A DNA stretch of 64,000 nt from positions 620,001-684,000 of the forward strand of contig OZ251484.1 of the NCBI GenBank assembly GCA_965242665.1, in the 5' to 3' direction. This stretch comes from VXLM01 sp965242665 (GTDB lineage: Bacteria; Chloroflexota; Dehalococcoidia; Lucifugimonadales; VXLM01). Both the position numbers and the translations under genes were made by a program. The notes below the pieces were generated by a model that had not been told where the DNA came from, did not search any database, and worked only from the letters and a program-made list of their open reading frames with translations. Shown here in pieces: positions 26,310 to 34,521 of the stretch. The number at the start of each line of letters is the position of its first letter. Within the stretch, counting starts at the first letter, position 1.

Positions 26310-27836
26310 CTACTGCTGCTTCTCCCGCTCCGGTGGACTGAGATCCGCGCCTTTCAGTTTAATGATTAACTCATTGGCGGCACTGATATAATCTGTCAAT
26401 TCCTCGAGAGGTTCCGCATCGATGAGCCAGTGGGAGTGCAAGAGCCAGATACGGACAAAAAGACCGTCTGTTTCTGGATCGTCTATCTCTTTCTGGAGTT
26501 TATGGAAGAGGTCGCTAGACCCCTTATACTTCCAATCTCGTTGCTTCGCAACGATCTTCATTTGGTTGACGAAGGCCTCCCACGCCATATCTTTGGCTTT
26601 CATCTTGTGGTCTCGGAAGGAATCCGACGCTTTCTCGTAGGGTTGCAGGCTGTCGAGCAGGCGTTGGGCTTCCTCGATCAATTGCAGGCTGTAGTCGTCG
26701 TCATGGCTCTCGGCGGGCTGCGGTCTTGTCTTGGCGGCCATCTGCTCGGCGTACCACTCCTCGCCGTAGACCTGCTTCTTGTTGAGCCAGCGTCCGGCGT
26801 GAGGGAGGATCCTAAGGCTGCGGTCTTCAATGGGGAGGCGTACTGGGGCGTGTCCGCGTCGGTGCGATTCGCGCAGGGCGACGCCGATCTCTAGGGCCTT
26901 GCGCATGTTGTCGCCGCTCGTCCACGGTTCGCGCCCCTCTTCGAGGGCGCGGACGATCGCGTCGACACTCGCGGTCTGCCGGTAGCCAGGCAAACGAAGG
27001 CCGTCGTCTCCAAACTCGTCGTCCGGATTGACGGCGTCTTCGAACGCGCCGTACACCTCGTTGTCCGGCCATCCGCCCCCAAACGGGCGGCCGTCTTCTA
27101 GGTTCAACCATAGCCTGAACGTCTTCCAGTCGCTGAAGAACACTCCTCGGCTGGTGTTGACCTCGATGCCAAGCTTGCCGACGGGGTTCATGTGAATGAA
27201 TCCTTCGATGCCGTTGGAGAAGCGCACGACGCCGCCCATGCCTTGGTCTTCCTCGTCGAACGGGTCTCCCCGCACCCAACCGGTGACCCATTCGACGTCC
27301 GCATCACCCGCCATGAGTCTCATGACGCCGAGGCTTTGGCATCCGCCGCCCGATATTTCGTCGTGGGGATGGTAGACGTCGATGCTGCGAACCTCGCCGA
27401 CTTCGCCGGCGTCGATCATCGACTTGAACTGCCAGAACTGGGGGAGGTTTCGCCATGCGTCGCCGCAGGCGAACGGGATGCCGCGCGATTGGCATTCTTC
27501 GACCATCTGGTCCGCTTCTTCGAGGCTTGCGGCGATGGGCTTTTCGCTGAAGACTGCGCGCACGCCGGCTTGGGCGCACGCGATGACGGCTTCGGGATTC
27601 ACGCTCACCGGGAGTATCGGCGCGGCGATGTCGATTCGTTCGTTGGCGAGGAGGTCGCGGTAGTCGGAGTACACGTTGGATACGCCGAACCGGCGTTGGA
27701 ACAGGTCGAGGTTCTGGGGATCGGGGTCGGCCGCGGCGATTACTTCGCATCTGGGATGCAGGGCGTAGGCTCTGGCGTGCGACGTGCCCTTGCGTCCTAC
27801 GCCAATGATTGCGACTTTGTGCAGTGGCGCTGCCAT
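26310..27836 (-). CDS. Gfo/Idh/MocA oxidoreductase with C-terminal helical (PaREP1/HEPN-like) domain
   Basis: 508 aa from ATG 27836 (GAGGAG 7 bases upstream). Residues ~5-120 are the NAD(P) fold: KVAIIGVGRKGTSHARAYA and the active-site lysine motif VFSEKPIAASLEEADQ. The second alpha/beta domain runs to about 370. The last ~130 residues are unrelated to the family: an all-helical segment (MAWEAFVNQMKIVAKQRDW, HKLQKEIDDPETDG, WLLHSHWLIDAEPLEELTDY) that resembles PaREP1/HEPN-type domains with an AW..A...K..A pattern. That assignment is by eye only. The enzyme probably oxidises a sugar or polyol; the extra domain could mediate oligomerisation or protein binding. Confidence 0.8.
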   Translation of the reverse strand: MAAPLHKVAIIGVGRKGTSHARAYALHPRCEVIAAADPDPQNLDLFQRRFGVSNVYSDYRDLLANERIDIAAPILPVSVNPEAVIACAQAGVRAVFSEKPIAASLEEADQMVEECQSRGIPFACGDAWRNLPQFWQFKSMIDAGEVGEVRSIDVYHPHDEISGGGCQSLGVMRLMAGDADVEWVTGWVRGDPFDEEDQGMGGVVRFSNGIEGFIHMNPVGKLGIEVNTSRGVFFSDWKTFRLWLNLEDGRPFGGGWPDNEVYGAFEDAVNPDDEFGDDGLRLPGYRQTASVDAIVRALEEGREPWTSGDNMRKALEIGVALRESHRRGHAPVRLPIEDRSLRILPHAGRWLNKKQVYGEEWYAEQMAAKTRPQPAESHDDDYSLQLIEEAQRLLDSLQPYEKASDSFRDHKMKAKDMAWEAFVNQMKIVAKQRDWKYKGSSDLFHKLQKEIDDPETDGLFVRIWLLHSHWLIDAEPLEELTDYISAANELIIKLKGADLSPPEREKQQ

Positions 27837-27931
27837 GTCGTTTCTCCTCAACGAGGTCATACACTCGGAAAGATAGTCGCCGCCGCGCCATTGGAACGAA
27901 CGGCGACGCGTGTTAGGGTATCATAGCAGCC

Positions 27932-28087
27932 ATGAAAGAAGAAGACGACCAGGGATCGACACGGGCGGAGCGCAGAGAGCGGAAGCGCAAGCGGGCGAGA
28001 GAGATGGGGGTGTCCGGGCGCAGCGTGCGGCAGCTTCAGGATATCATCCGCCGCAAGGCGGACGAGGCTCGGAGGCGGGAGGAGTAG
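27932..28087 (+). CDS. Small highly basic protein
   Basis: 51 aa, beginning MKEEDDQGSTRAERRER, with KRKRAREMGVSGRSVRQL and IIRRKADEARRREE at the end. Almost a third of residues are Arg or Lys, and it would form one or two long helices. Nucleic-acid or ribosome binding is plausible. A TATCAT element lies about 12 bases upstream of the ATG. The coding call rests on composition and a clean helix pattern, and no homologue is claimed. Confidence 0.55.
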   Translation: MKEEDDQGSTRAERRERKRKRAREMGVSGRSVRQLQDIIRRKADEARRREE

Positions 28088-28336
28088 AAACGGCCACAGG
28101 CGCTTTCCCGTCGCGTGGAGTGAATACCCGGAACGCGGGAGGCGTCTCTTGAGGGTGCGAGGGCTGTTCTGTGGATTTCGGCTGCCGATGCAATGACGGG
28201 GCTTCGTCGTGCGGAGGATAAGGGAGGAGGTCTGCCCCGCTTGGCTGGATGCGTCCGGCTGCGCTTATGCAGGCGTGCGGGGAAGCGTCATACTGGTTAT
28301 CATACGGGGAAATTCTGATATGAGGGAGTTCTAGTC
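28088..28336. other. Intergenic, no gene seen
   Basis: About 250 bases before thiD. I looked for a thiamine-pyrophosphate riboswitch (CTGAGA and the GGATAATGCCAGC-like core) and found neither. No hairpin with a T-run was seen. Confidence 0.6.
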
Positions 28337-29134
28337 ATGATGAGGAATCTCGCGCGAGTAATGACCATCGCTGGTTCCGACTCGGGGGGAGGAGCGGGGA
28401 TTCAGGCGGACTTGAAGACGTTCGCGGCGATGGGGGTGTACGGGGCGTCTGCGATTACCGCCATTACCGCGCAGAACACGCGGACCGTGACCGAGATCGT
28501 CGAAATGCCAGACTCTATCATCCGTTCGCAGATCGACGCGGTAATCACCGACATCGGGGTGGACGCCGTCAAGACGGGAATGCTTTCGAACACTCGGATC
28601 ATCACGGTCGTCGCGGAGAAGATCGACGAATATGAGGTTGCGCCGCTCGTGGTCGATCCGGTCATGGTGGCCAAGGGGGGCGCTAGGCTGATCCAAGAGG
28701 ATGCCGTGGAGGCGCTGAGGACGCTGCTGATCCCCAAGGCTACGGTAGTGACTCCGAACGTTCCAGAGGCGGAGACGATCGTTGGCCGGGAGATCGTCGA
28801 CATGGACGGGATGCGGGATGCTGCGATGGAGATCGTTGGGCTTGGAGCGCGGTCGGTGGTGGTCAAGGGCGGTCACTTGGAGGGGCCTGCGACGGACATC
28901 TTCTTCGACGGGGTCGAGGTCAAGGCGTTCACGTCTCAGCGCATTTCGACGGACAATACGCACGGCACCGGCTGCACGTTCGCATCTGCCGTCGCGGCGG
29001 GGCTGGCGCGGAAGCAGTCCATCCGCGAGGCGGTCGCAGCCGCGAAGAAGTACGTCACAGAAGCAATCCGATTCGCCCCAAACATCGGGCAAGGAAACGG
29101 CCCGCTGAACCATTTCTATATGCTGCGGGGATAA
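28337..29134 (+). CDS. thiD: Hydroxymethylpyrimidine/phosphomethylpyrimidine kinase
   Basis: 265 aa. Ribokinase-fold landmarks: MTIAGSDSGGGAGIQADLK at the start, GASAITAITAQNT, VVDPVMVAKGGARL, TPNVPEAE, SVVVKGGH and the DNTHGTGCTFASA anion-hole/catalytic Asp motif. It phosphorylates HMP and HMP-P in thiamine biosynthesis. GAGGGAG lies 8 bases before the ATG. No other thiamine gene is nearby. Confidence 0.95.
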   Translation: MMRNLARVMTIAGSDSGGGAGIQADLKTFAAMGVYGASAITAITAQNTRTVTEIVEMPDSIIRSQIDAVITDIGVDAVKTGMLSNTRIITVVAEKIDEYEVAPLVVDPVMVAKGGARLIQEDAVEALRTLLIPKATVVTPNVPEAETIVGREIVDMDGMRDAAMEIVGLGARSVVVKGGHLEGPATDIFFDGVEVKAFTSQRISTDNTHGTGCTFASAVAAGLARKQSIREAVAAAKKYVTEAIRFAPNIGQGNGPLNHFYMLRG

Positions 29135-29232
29135 GGCGGCAGAAGTCCCAGAGGCATCGTCGCGGGATAGAAGCGGGGGAGTGTGCGTTGTCGACCCGGC
29201 TCGAACCACGGATTTCCATACCTGGGAAATGC

Positions 29233-29261
29233 TTGACATACCCTTCTGTGTATGGTACAAA
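29233..29261 (+). promoter_or_regulatory. Promoter upstream of HARE-HTH gene
   Basis: TTGACA at 29233-29238, 17-base spacer, TACAAA at 29256-29261. The -35 is a perfect consensus. Confidence 0.6.
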
Positions 29262-29314
29262 AGAACTGGCCAATTGAATTTGGGGTATCCGTGTCACGCA
29301 ATATTTCACACAAA

Positions 29315-29355
29315 CGCTATAGCGCTAGAGATCATCCTAGCGTAGCGCTATAGCG
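29315..29355. promoter_or_regulatory. Two CGCTATAGCG palindromes, operator-like
   Basis: Perfect 10-bp palindromes at 29315-29324 and 29346-29355, 31 bp centre to centre (three helical turns). The inner flanks (CTAG... and ...CTAG) extend the symmetry into one larger dyad. They lie between the promoter at 29233 and the ATG at 29385. Confidence 0.6.
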
Positions 29356-29384
29356 TGCATATGCTAGATAGATAGAGGGAGACA

Positions 29385-30110
29385 ATGACGAGTCCATCCA
29401 CGATCAGGGACTTGAGGGCAGCGCTTGAGGAGCTCGAGGAGAAGAAGCGCGAGATCGACGAGCAGTATCGCAACGTCGCGGCGGCGCTGCGATACTTCGA
29501 GGAGTCGGTGCAGGGGCCGCGTCCGCAGACAGAGGAGGCCAGCACGAGCAACCTGGGAGATGCGATCTACGAAGTGTTGACGGCAGATCGTCCCCTCCAT
29601 CGACGAAAGGTCTATGAACGGATGGTGGAGATGAGGATAAATGTTGGGGGACTCCCCAGTGTGGACAGTCAGCTCAGCAGGGATCCACGTTTCAGGAATG
29701 TAGGCAAGGGAATGTGGGATCTGTCCGAGCCGCCCGCGCGCGACGAGAGCAAAAGGCCCCGCATACGGCCGGAACCGTCCCGCGTAAGCAACTTGGGAGA
29801 TGGGATCTACCAAGTACTGACGACAGAGCGTCCCCTCCACCGACGGCAGGTCTATGAACGGCTGGAGGAGATGGGAATGACAATCCCTGGACAAGACCCG
29901 GTCAACAATGTAGGCGCTCACCTCAGCCTCGATCCTCGCTTCATGAGTGTTGGAGGAGGAGTGTGGGATCTGGCGGATCCGCCGGAACGTGACGAGTCTG
30001 GCCGGCCGGAACCGGTCGATTTCGACGATGAGACCGAGCGGCCGGGGCGTGTGTTGGAAGACGATGACGATCAGTACGAAGGTGACGAGGAAGACAGCGT
30101 GCCGTGGTAA
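29385..30110 (+). CDS. Double HARE-HTH protein with acidic tail
   Basis: 241 aa. Residues 1-45 form a charged coiled coil (LRAALEELEEKKREIDEQYR). Two homologous winged-helix units follow at ~57-115 and ~136-197, each NLGD-xIY-xVLT-xx-RPLHRR-xVYERL ... DPRF-xx-VG-x-G-xWDL, the HARE-HTH pattern also found in the N-terminal domain of RNA polymerase delta (Bacillus RpoE). DNA identity between units is high, so the duplication is recent. Residues ~201-241 are strongly acidic (LEDDDDQYEGDEED), again like delta. It is followed in the same direction by a small Cys/His protein and a HelD-like ATPase. Other HARE proteins join DNA-modification systems, so a delta-like role is inference. Confidence 0.8.
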   Translation: MTSPSTIRDLRAALEELEEKKREIDEQYRNVAAALRYFEESVQGPRPQTEEASTSNLGDAIYEVLTADRPLHRRKVYERMVEMRINVGGLPSVDSQLSRDPRFRNVGKGMWDLSEPPARDESKRPRIRPEPSRVSNLGDGIYQVLTTERPLHRRQVYERLEEMGMTIPGQDPVNNVGAHLSLDPRFMSVGGGVWDLADPPERDESGRPEPVDFDDETERPGRVLEDDDDQYEGDEEDSVPW

Positions 30111-30144
30111 GGATTTCCGGTAGGTCTCATGTAGACACACACCC

Positions 30145-30176
30145 AAAGGAGGTAATCTATGAGACTCGACGAATGA
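30145..30176 (+). promoter_or_regulatory. Strong ribosome binding site and five-codon ORF overlapping next start
   Basis: AAAGGAGGT (30145-30153) is 6 bases before ATG 30159, which opens a five-codon ORF (MRLDE) whose TGA overlaps ATG 30173 of the next gene (ATGA). Confidence 0.6.
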
Positions 30177-30412
30177 CAAGCTACACCCCAAATAGGCGGT
30201 CTTGCGTTGAGAAGGTGCACTATCTACGCAAAGCAGACGCGATGAAGGCTGCGTCCAAGCACGAGTGGGAAGTTGTCTGCACAGGAATGGACGTGTATAG
30301 GTGCAGCCAACATAGCTGCTGGCACATAGGGCATCGTGACAAGTATCGTGCGGCTAGGTTGGCGTTCATGGAAGATGTCTTGTGGTTCCTTGCTTGGGCG
30401 AGACGAAATTAG
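30173..30412 (+). CDS. Small Cys/His-rich protein
   Basis: 79 aa from ATG 30173. An upstream GTG at 30104 is in frame but overlaps the preceding gene. The core is YLRKADAMKAASKHEWEVV followed by MDVYRCSQHSCWHIGH, a compact Cys-x4-Cys-x-His-x2-His cluster likely to bind zinc; similar YxCxxCxxWH patterns occur in phage and mobile-element proteins. It sits between the HARE-HTH gene and the HelD-like gene with short gaps (62 bases on each side), consistent with one operon. Function unknown. Confidence 0.6.
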   Translation: MTSYTPNRRSCVEKVHYLRKADAMKAASKHEWEVVCTGMDVYRCSQHSCWHIGHRDKYRAARLAFMEDVLWFLAWARRN

Positions 30413-30474
30413 GGCTGCGTGACGCCCCCGATACCAGACGCTTTCCATGCGTACCGTGAACAAGGAAGAACGAC

Positions 30475-32715
30475 ATGCTCCAACACAACGAATCCAAAGC
30501 GCTCGAACATCCGGCATACGAAGAGGAAGCCGCGAAGCTGGCCGATGTGCTTCGACATATTGAGGACCGGCATCGGGAGCTGAAGGACCAGATAGCGACG
30601 GCGGCGGATCAGCAGACGGCAGACGCGATTCAGAAGATACTCCAAAACAACGCGGACACTCTCTACCGTGCACTCGACCAGCCGTACTTTGGGCGGATCG
30701 ACTACTTTCGCAAGGATGGAGAATCACCTGCCAGCGAACCGATCAGCGCCGATACACCGCTGCAGACCATCTATCTTGGCGGCGCGGCGATACCTGATCA
30801 AGATGTCTTCAGCTGGACTGCCCCGGTCGCGAGGCTTTGGTATACGCAGAGCTACGAGGACGGATACACGGCTCCTCGGGGGTATATTCCGACTCGGGTC
30901 GATCTCAAGCGGTATATCCGAATCCGCAGTAGGCATCTGGAGGATCTGAACGACATGTTTCAGCGGCAGATCCCAGCCGCTACGGGGGACGGACAAGACG
31001 TTCTGAGGAGGGCCTTGAGCGGCGTTGGCCGCGATGATGGGCACTTGCAGGTAATCGTCGAGACGATCGAGCCGGACCAGTACGAAAACATCGCAAACGT
31101 CAGCGACAAGGTTCTGATCGTGCAGGGGGCGGCTGGGAGCGGCAAGAGCGAGATCGGGCTGCACCGCATCGCGTATCTCCTGTCTCCGCACAGCGACATA
31201 GCAGAGCGAGAACGCCCGACGCCTGACACCACGCTCTTCGTCGGGCCGTCACAGGCGTTCCTGGAGTACGCATCGGACATCCTGCCAACGTTGGGCGTGC
31301 GAAAAAAAATCGATCAGGTCAAGTTTAGCGACTGGATCAACGGCCGTCTGTCCGCGAGAACGTCCATCAACCCCCGGATATGGAATGACCTCCTGAAAGG
31401 CAGCGAGATGCGGCGCTTCGACGAACGAGTGGAAACATTCAAGGGGTCGCTCGCCATGGCGGACATAATCGAAAGGCACGTGGCAGACTTGGCGAACCAG
31501 GTCAGGCGAAGATGCGAGGAACTTCCGACGACGATTCCGGGCATCGACTCGCTGCGGATGACGAAGGATCAGATCAAGTCGGCGGTGAACAAGACCCTCC
31601 CAACGTCCGAACGCGGACGGCGGGTGAATCGACGTAGGCAGGATTTCATCAACCAGGTGATGCTGCTGATTCGTTCGGAGGTCCGGGGTCGACGGCCGAT
31701 CGGGCGCGACGTACTCCTGATCCAACTGAACGCAGTCGCCGCGTGGTGCGCCGAGGCGTGGGAACCCATCGACTTCAGGGGCGAGTACGTGGGTCTCCTG
31801 TCGGATCCTGAGAGGATGATGCAGCTATCCAGATCGGATATGCAACGCGGCTTGGCAGACGACCTTGCCAAGTCGGTCGACAGAATGCACAGAATGCGCC
31901 CGCAGAGATTCGACGACTCCGACCTTGGGGCGTTGGCCTATCTCGACCACTTGCTCAACGATACGGTCGAGAGCAAGTACCGCCACATCGTGGTCGACGA
32001 AGCTCAGGACATTTCGCCGATCGAGTTCAAGCTGCTCGCGGCCAGTTCTACGAACAACTGGTTCACGGTGTTGGGCGATACCGCGCAAAGGCTCACGCCC
32101 TACCGCGGGGTCAGAGGGTGGAGGGATTTGGAGCGTGTGTTTGGACGGTCGGAGATTGAGGTGCAACATGCCCGCACGTCGTATCGGGCGAGCAGGCGCA
32201 TAACCGAGTACAACAATAGAATCCTGAGAACGTTCGACAAGAATATCGCAGCGCCCAAACCGTTCGATCGCGAAGGCTCCCGGGTCGAGTACAACCGGCA
32301 CAAGAACACGGACGAGATGTATCGAGGGGTCATCGACAACATCCGACGGATACGGTCTTTGGATGGGATGGAGAATGCGGTCACCGCGATTCTGACGAGG
32401 GACCAAGCGAACTTGAATCGATTCCAGGGTTTCTGCGAGGGAGCGGGCATCAAGGAGATAGCGCTCGTTGGACAAGAGCATGACACCAATTCGCGCACCT
32501 TCCTTGGGCGAATCCACGACGTCAAGGGGTTGGAATACGACGCGGTAATCGTCATGGGCGTCAACGAATCGTTCTCCGATACCCTCTTCAACAAGAAGCT
32601 CCTCTATCTGGCGACTACTCGAGCCAAGCACTATCTCAGTATTCATTGGTCGGGTCGGCCGTCTCCAATCCTCAAGTCCATTTCCAACCGCGGCATCTAC
32701 TGGCATCGGAGATAG
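30475..32715 (+). CDS. HelD-like superfamily 1 ATPase/helicase
   Basis: 746 aa. The N-terminal coiled coil (AAKLADVLRHIEDRHRELKD), PYFGRIDYF, a VFSWTAPVARLWY segment and VLIVQGAAGSGKSEIGLHRI (Walker A near 218-225) follow the order of HelD, the RNA polymerase recycling factor, rather than UvrD, Rep or PcrA. Walker B is VVDEAQDISPIEFKLL (near 507), then GDTAQRLTPYRG and TSYRASRRITEYN, with VKGLEYDAVIVMG and YLATTRAKHYLSI near the end. HelD uses ATP to pry stalled RNA polymerase from DNA. AAGGAAG precedes the ATG. Confidence 0.85.
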   Translation: MLQHNESKALEHPAYEEEAAKLADVLRHIEDRHRELKDQIATAADQQTADAIQKILQNNADTLYRALDQPYFGRIDYFRKDGESPASEPISADTPLQTIYLGGAAIPDQDVFSWTAPVARLWYTQSYEDGYTAPRGYIPTRVDLKRYIRIRSRHLEDLNDMFQRQIPAATGDGQDVLRRALSGVGRDDGHLQVIVETIEPDQYENIANVSDKVLIVQGAAGSGKSEIGLHRIAYLLSPHSDIAERERPTPDTTLFVGPSQAFLEYASDILPTLGVRKKIDQVKFSDWINGRLSARTSINPRIWNDLLKGSEMRRFDERVETFKGSLAMADIIERHVADLANQVRRRCEELPTTIPGIDSLRMTKDQIKSAVNKTLPTSERGRRVNRRRQDFINQVMLLIRSEVRGRRPIGRDVLLIQLNAVAAWCAEAWEPIDFRGEYVGLLSDPERMMQLSRSDMQRGLADDLAKSVDRMHRMRPQRFDDSDLGALAYLDHLLNDTVESKYRHIVVDEAQDISPIEFKLLAASSTNNWFTVLGDTAQRLTPYRGVRGWRDLERVFGRSEIEVQHARTSYRASRRITEYNNRILRTFDKNIAAPKPFDREGSRVEYNRHKNTDEMYRGVIDNIRRIRSLDGMENAVTAILTRDQANLNRFQGFCEGAGIKEIALVGQEHDTNSRTFLGRIHDVKGLEYDAVIVMGVNESFSDTLFNKKLLYLATTRAKHYLSIHWSGRPSPILKSISNRGIYWHRR

Positions 32716-32824
32716 GCGATTCGGGACTATATCGGCGTCACCGCGGGATTAGAGGGGGCACGACGAATTTCTGGCTATTGGAGGAGTGGCTAGTCGCGCG
32801 GGAGCGGCGGCCGGGCGATGTGGG

Positions 32825-33865
32825 TTAGTCTATGGTTAGGACGAGCTTGCCGAAGAAGGATTGTTCTTCCATGGCTTTCTGGGCGCGTGCGGCGTCTTGG
32901 AGAGGGAAGGTGTCGTGTACGATGCCCTTGAGGGCGCCTTTGGCGACTATTTCCATGATTTGGCGCAGGTCTTCTTGTCGTCCCATGAAGACGCCGAAGA
33001 TGGTTTGGTTTCTGACGAAGAGGACGCCCATTTGGAGTTGGGCGCGGTAGCCGGTGGTCACGCCGCAGATGCCGTAGCGTCCGCCCGGGGCGAGGGATCT
33101 GGACGCGGCAGGCCAGAATTGTTCTCCGACGTGATCGACTACGACTTCGACGCCTCTGCGGTCGGTCAGCTCTTTGACGCGCTCTGCGATGTCTTCGCGG
33201 GAGTAGTTGACGACCTCGTCCGCGCCCAGGGCTTTTGCCATCTCAGCCTTCTTGTCGGAGCTGGTGGTAGCGATGACGCGTGCGCCGATGACGCGCTTTG
33301 CTATTTGGATGGCGGCGGTGCCTACGCCGCTGGAGGCAGAGAGGACGAGCACGGTCTCCCAAGGTTGGAGGTTGGCGCGTCGGATTAGCATGTTCCAACA
33401 GGGCATGAATGCTGTGGGTATGGACGCGGCCTCTACGTATGAGATGGATGGGGGCATTGGGACGGCGTTGACTGCGGGGACTTTGACGAATTCGGCGTAG
33501 CCTCCGTGTTCGGTGGAGCCGATTCTGCCGGGTCTGGCGCAGAGCTCGGACTCTCCGGCGATGCAGTATCTACATTGTCTGCAGGTGAGTCTGGGATTGA
33601 CGACGACTCGCTCGCCGACCATGACGGCGCGGACTTCCGAGCCGGTCTCTACTACGTCGCCTGCGACGTCCCCGCCCAGTACGTGCGGGCCGTCGAATGC
33701 CATTCGAGTGCCCTTGATGCCCTGGCGCGTAAAGATGTCAAGTCTGTTCAGGGAGCAGGCGCGCACGCGAACCTTGATGTCGTTTGGGCCGACGATCGGA
33801 TCTGGCAAGTCGCCGTATTGGAGGGCATCAAGTCCTCCGTGCTCCGTGATGTAGACTGCCTTCAT
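32825..33865 (-). CDS. Zinc-binding medium-chain dehydrogenase/quinone reductase-like
   Basis: 346 aa. Starts MKAVYITEHGGLDALQYGDL. Unlike the enzyme at 6310 it keeps a structural-zinc lobe (CRQCRYCIAGESELC). The cofactor domain has VLVLSASSGVGTAAIQIAKR with NADPH-type ATTSSDKKAEMAKALGAD. The catalytic Cys of alcohol dehydrogenases is in ACSLNRLD, a quinone-oxidoreductase-like context with Asn/Arg instead of GSD. Substrate unknown. It stands alone, convergent with the HelD-like gene. Confidence 0.88.
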   Translation of the reverse strand: MKAVYITEHGGLDALQYGDLPDPIVGPNDIKVRVRACSLNRLDIFTRQGIKGTRMAFDGPHVLGGDVAGDVVETGSEVRAVMVGERVVVNPRLTCRQCRYCIAGESELCARPGRIGSTEHGGYAEFVKVPAVNAVPMPPSISYVEAASIPTAFMPCWNMLIRRANLQPWETVLVLSASSGVGTAAIQIAKRVIGARVIATTSSDKKAEMAKALGADEVVNYSREDIAERVKELTDRRGVEVVVDHVGEQFWPAASRSLAPGGRYGICGVTTGYRAQLQMGVLFVRNQTIFGVFMGRQEDLRQIMEIVAKGALKGIVHDTFPLQDAARAQKAMEEQSFFGKLVLTID

Positions 33866-34164
33866 GCCACTCGCTCCGCTGGTCGTCTAGGGTGAATCCG
33901 ATCGAGGGAAAAGTTCGCCGACTTGTTCACGGTATCGTTATGGAGGGTTCCTGTCAACCGCGGGGTATTCTCTCCGCGATCGACGAGGTTCTTGCGGTAC
34001 GATACGGGTGCGCTCTCCGCAGCCGGCCCGTGGATGCTCTTGGGGGTTACGATGCGGGCTCGGCTGCGCGGGCAAGCCTCATTGGCTGCTGGACGAAGTC
34101 GGGGGAGAGAGGATATGATACCTCAAGTTGAGGCGAACTCGCTTCAACTCCCGATGGAGGAGCG

Positions 34165-34428
34165 ATGAAGGCATTGAGAGAGTTCTTCTGGGACAATGAG
34201 CGATGGAGGATTCTGGTATCTGTCTTCATCGGTACTGGAGTCATGACGTTTGCGACGCCGTCGCCGCCAGAGACGCTCGATGGGGACTTCCTCGAGTGGT
34301 TTCTTGCAGCAGTCTTAATTGTGGTCTGGGTTTCTGTGGCCTTCTCGGTGATTACCGTGATGGTCAAGCCGATCGAGAAGAAATGTCAGCCGCCGTTTGG
34401 CAGGGAAGATACCGGCGGGGGAGCATAG
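34165..34428 (+). CDS. Small two-helix membrane protein
   Basis: 87 aa with GGAGG seven bases before the ATG. Segments ILVSVFIGTGVMTFA and FLAAVLIVVWVSVAFSVITVMV form a helical hairpin with a short external PSPPETLDGD loop and a basic cytoplasmic tail. No family recognised. The 300 bases upstream (33866-34164) hold no other gene that I can support. Confidence 0.6.
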   Translation: MKALREFFWDNERWRILVSVFIGTGVMTFATPSPPETLDGDFLEWFLAAVLIVVWVSVAFSVITVMVKPIEKKCQPPFGREDTGGGA

Positions 34429-34521
34429 CCGGACGGGGCATATTGACGGTGTAGTCGGGATGCACGCTGCGGGCGGCGTCCGGGGAGACGCGATTTCCCC
34501 AGGGGTTCGCGGACTGGCAAT

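Noticed and set aside
28150..28336. TPP riboswitch before thiD
   Set aside because: Neither conserved core of the thi-box is present.
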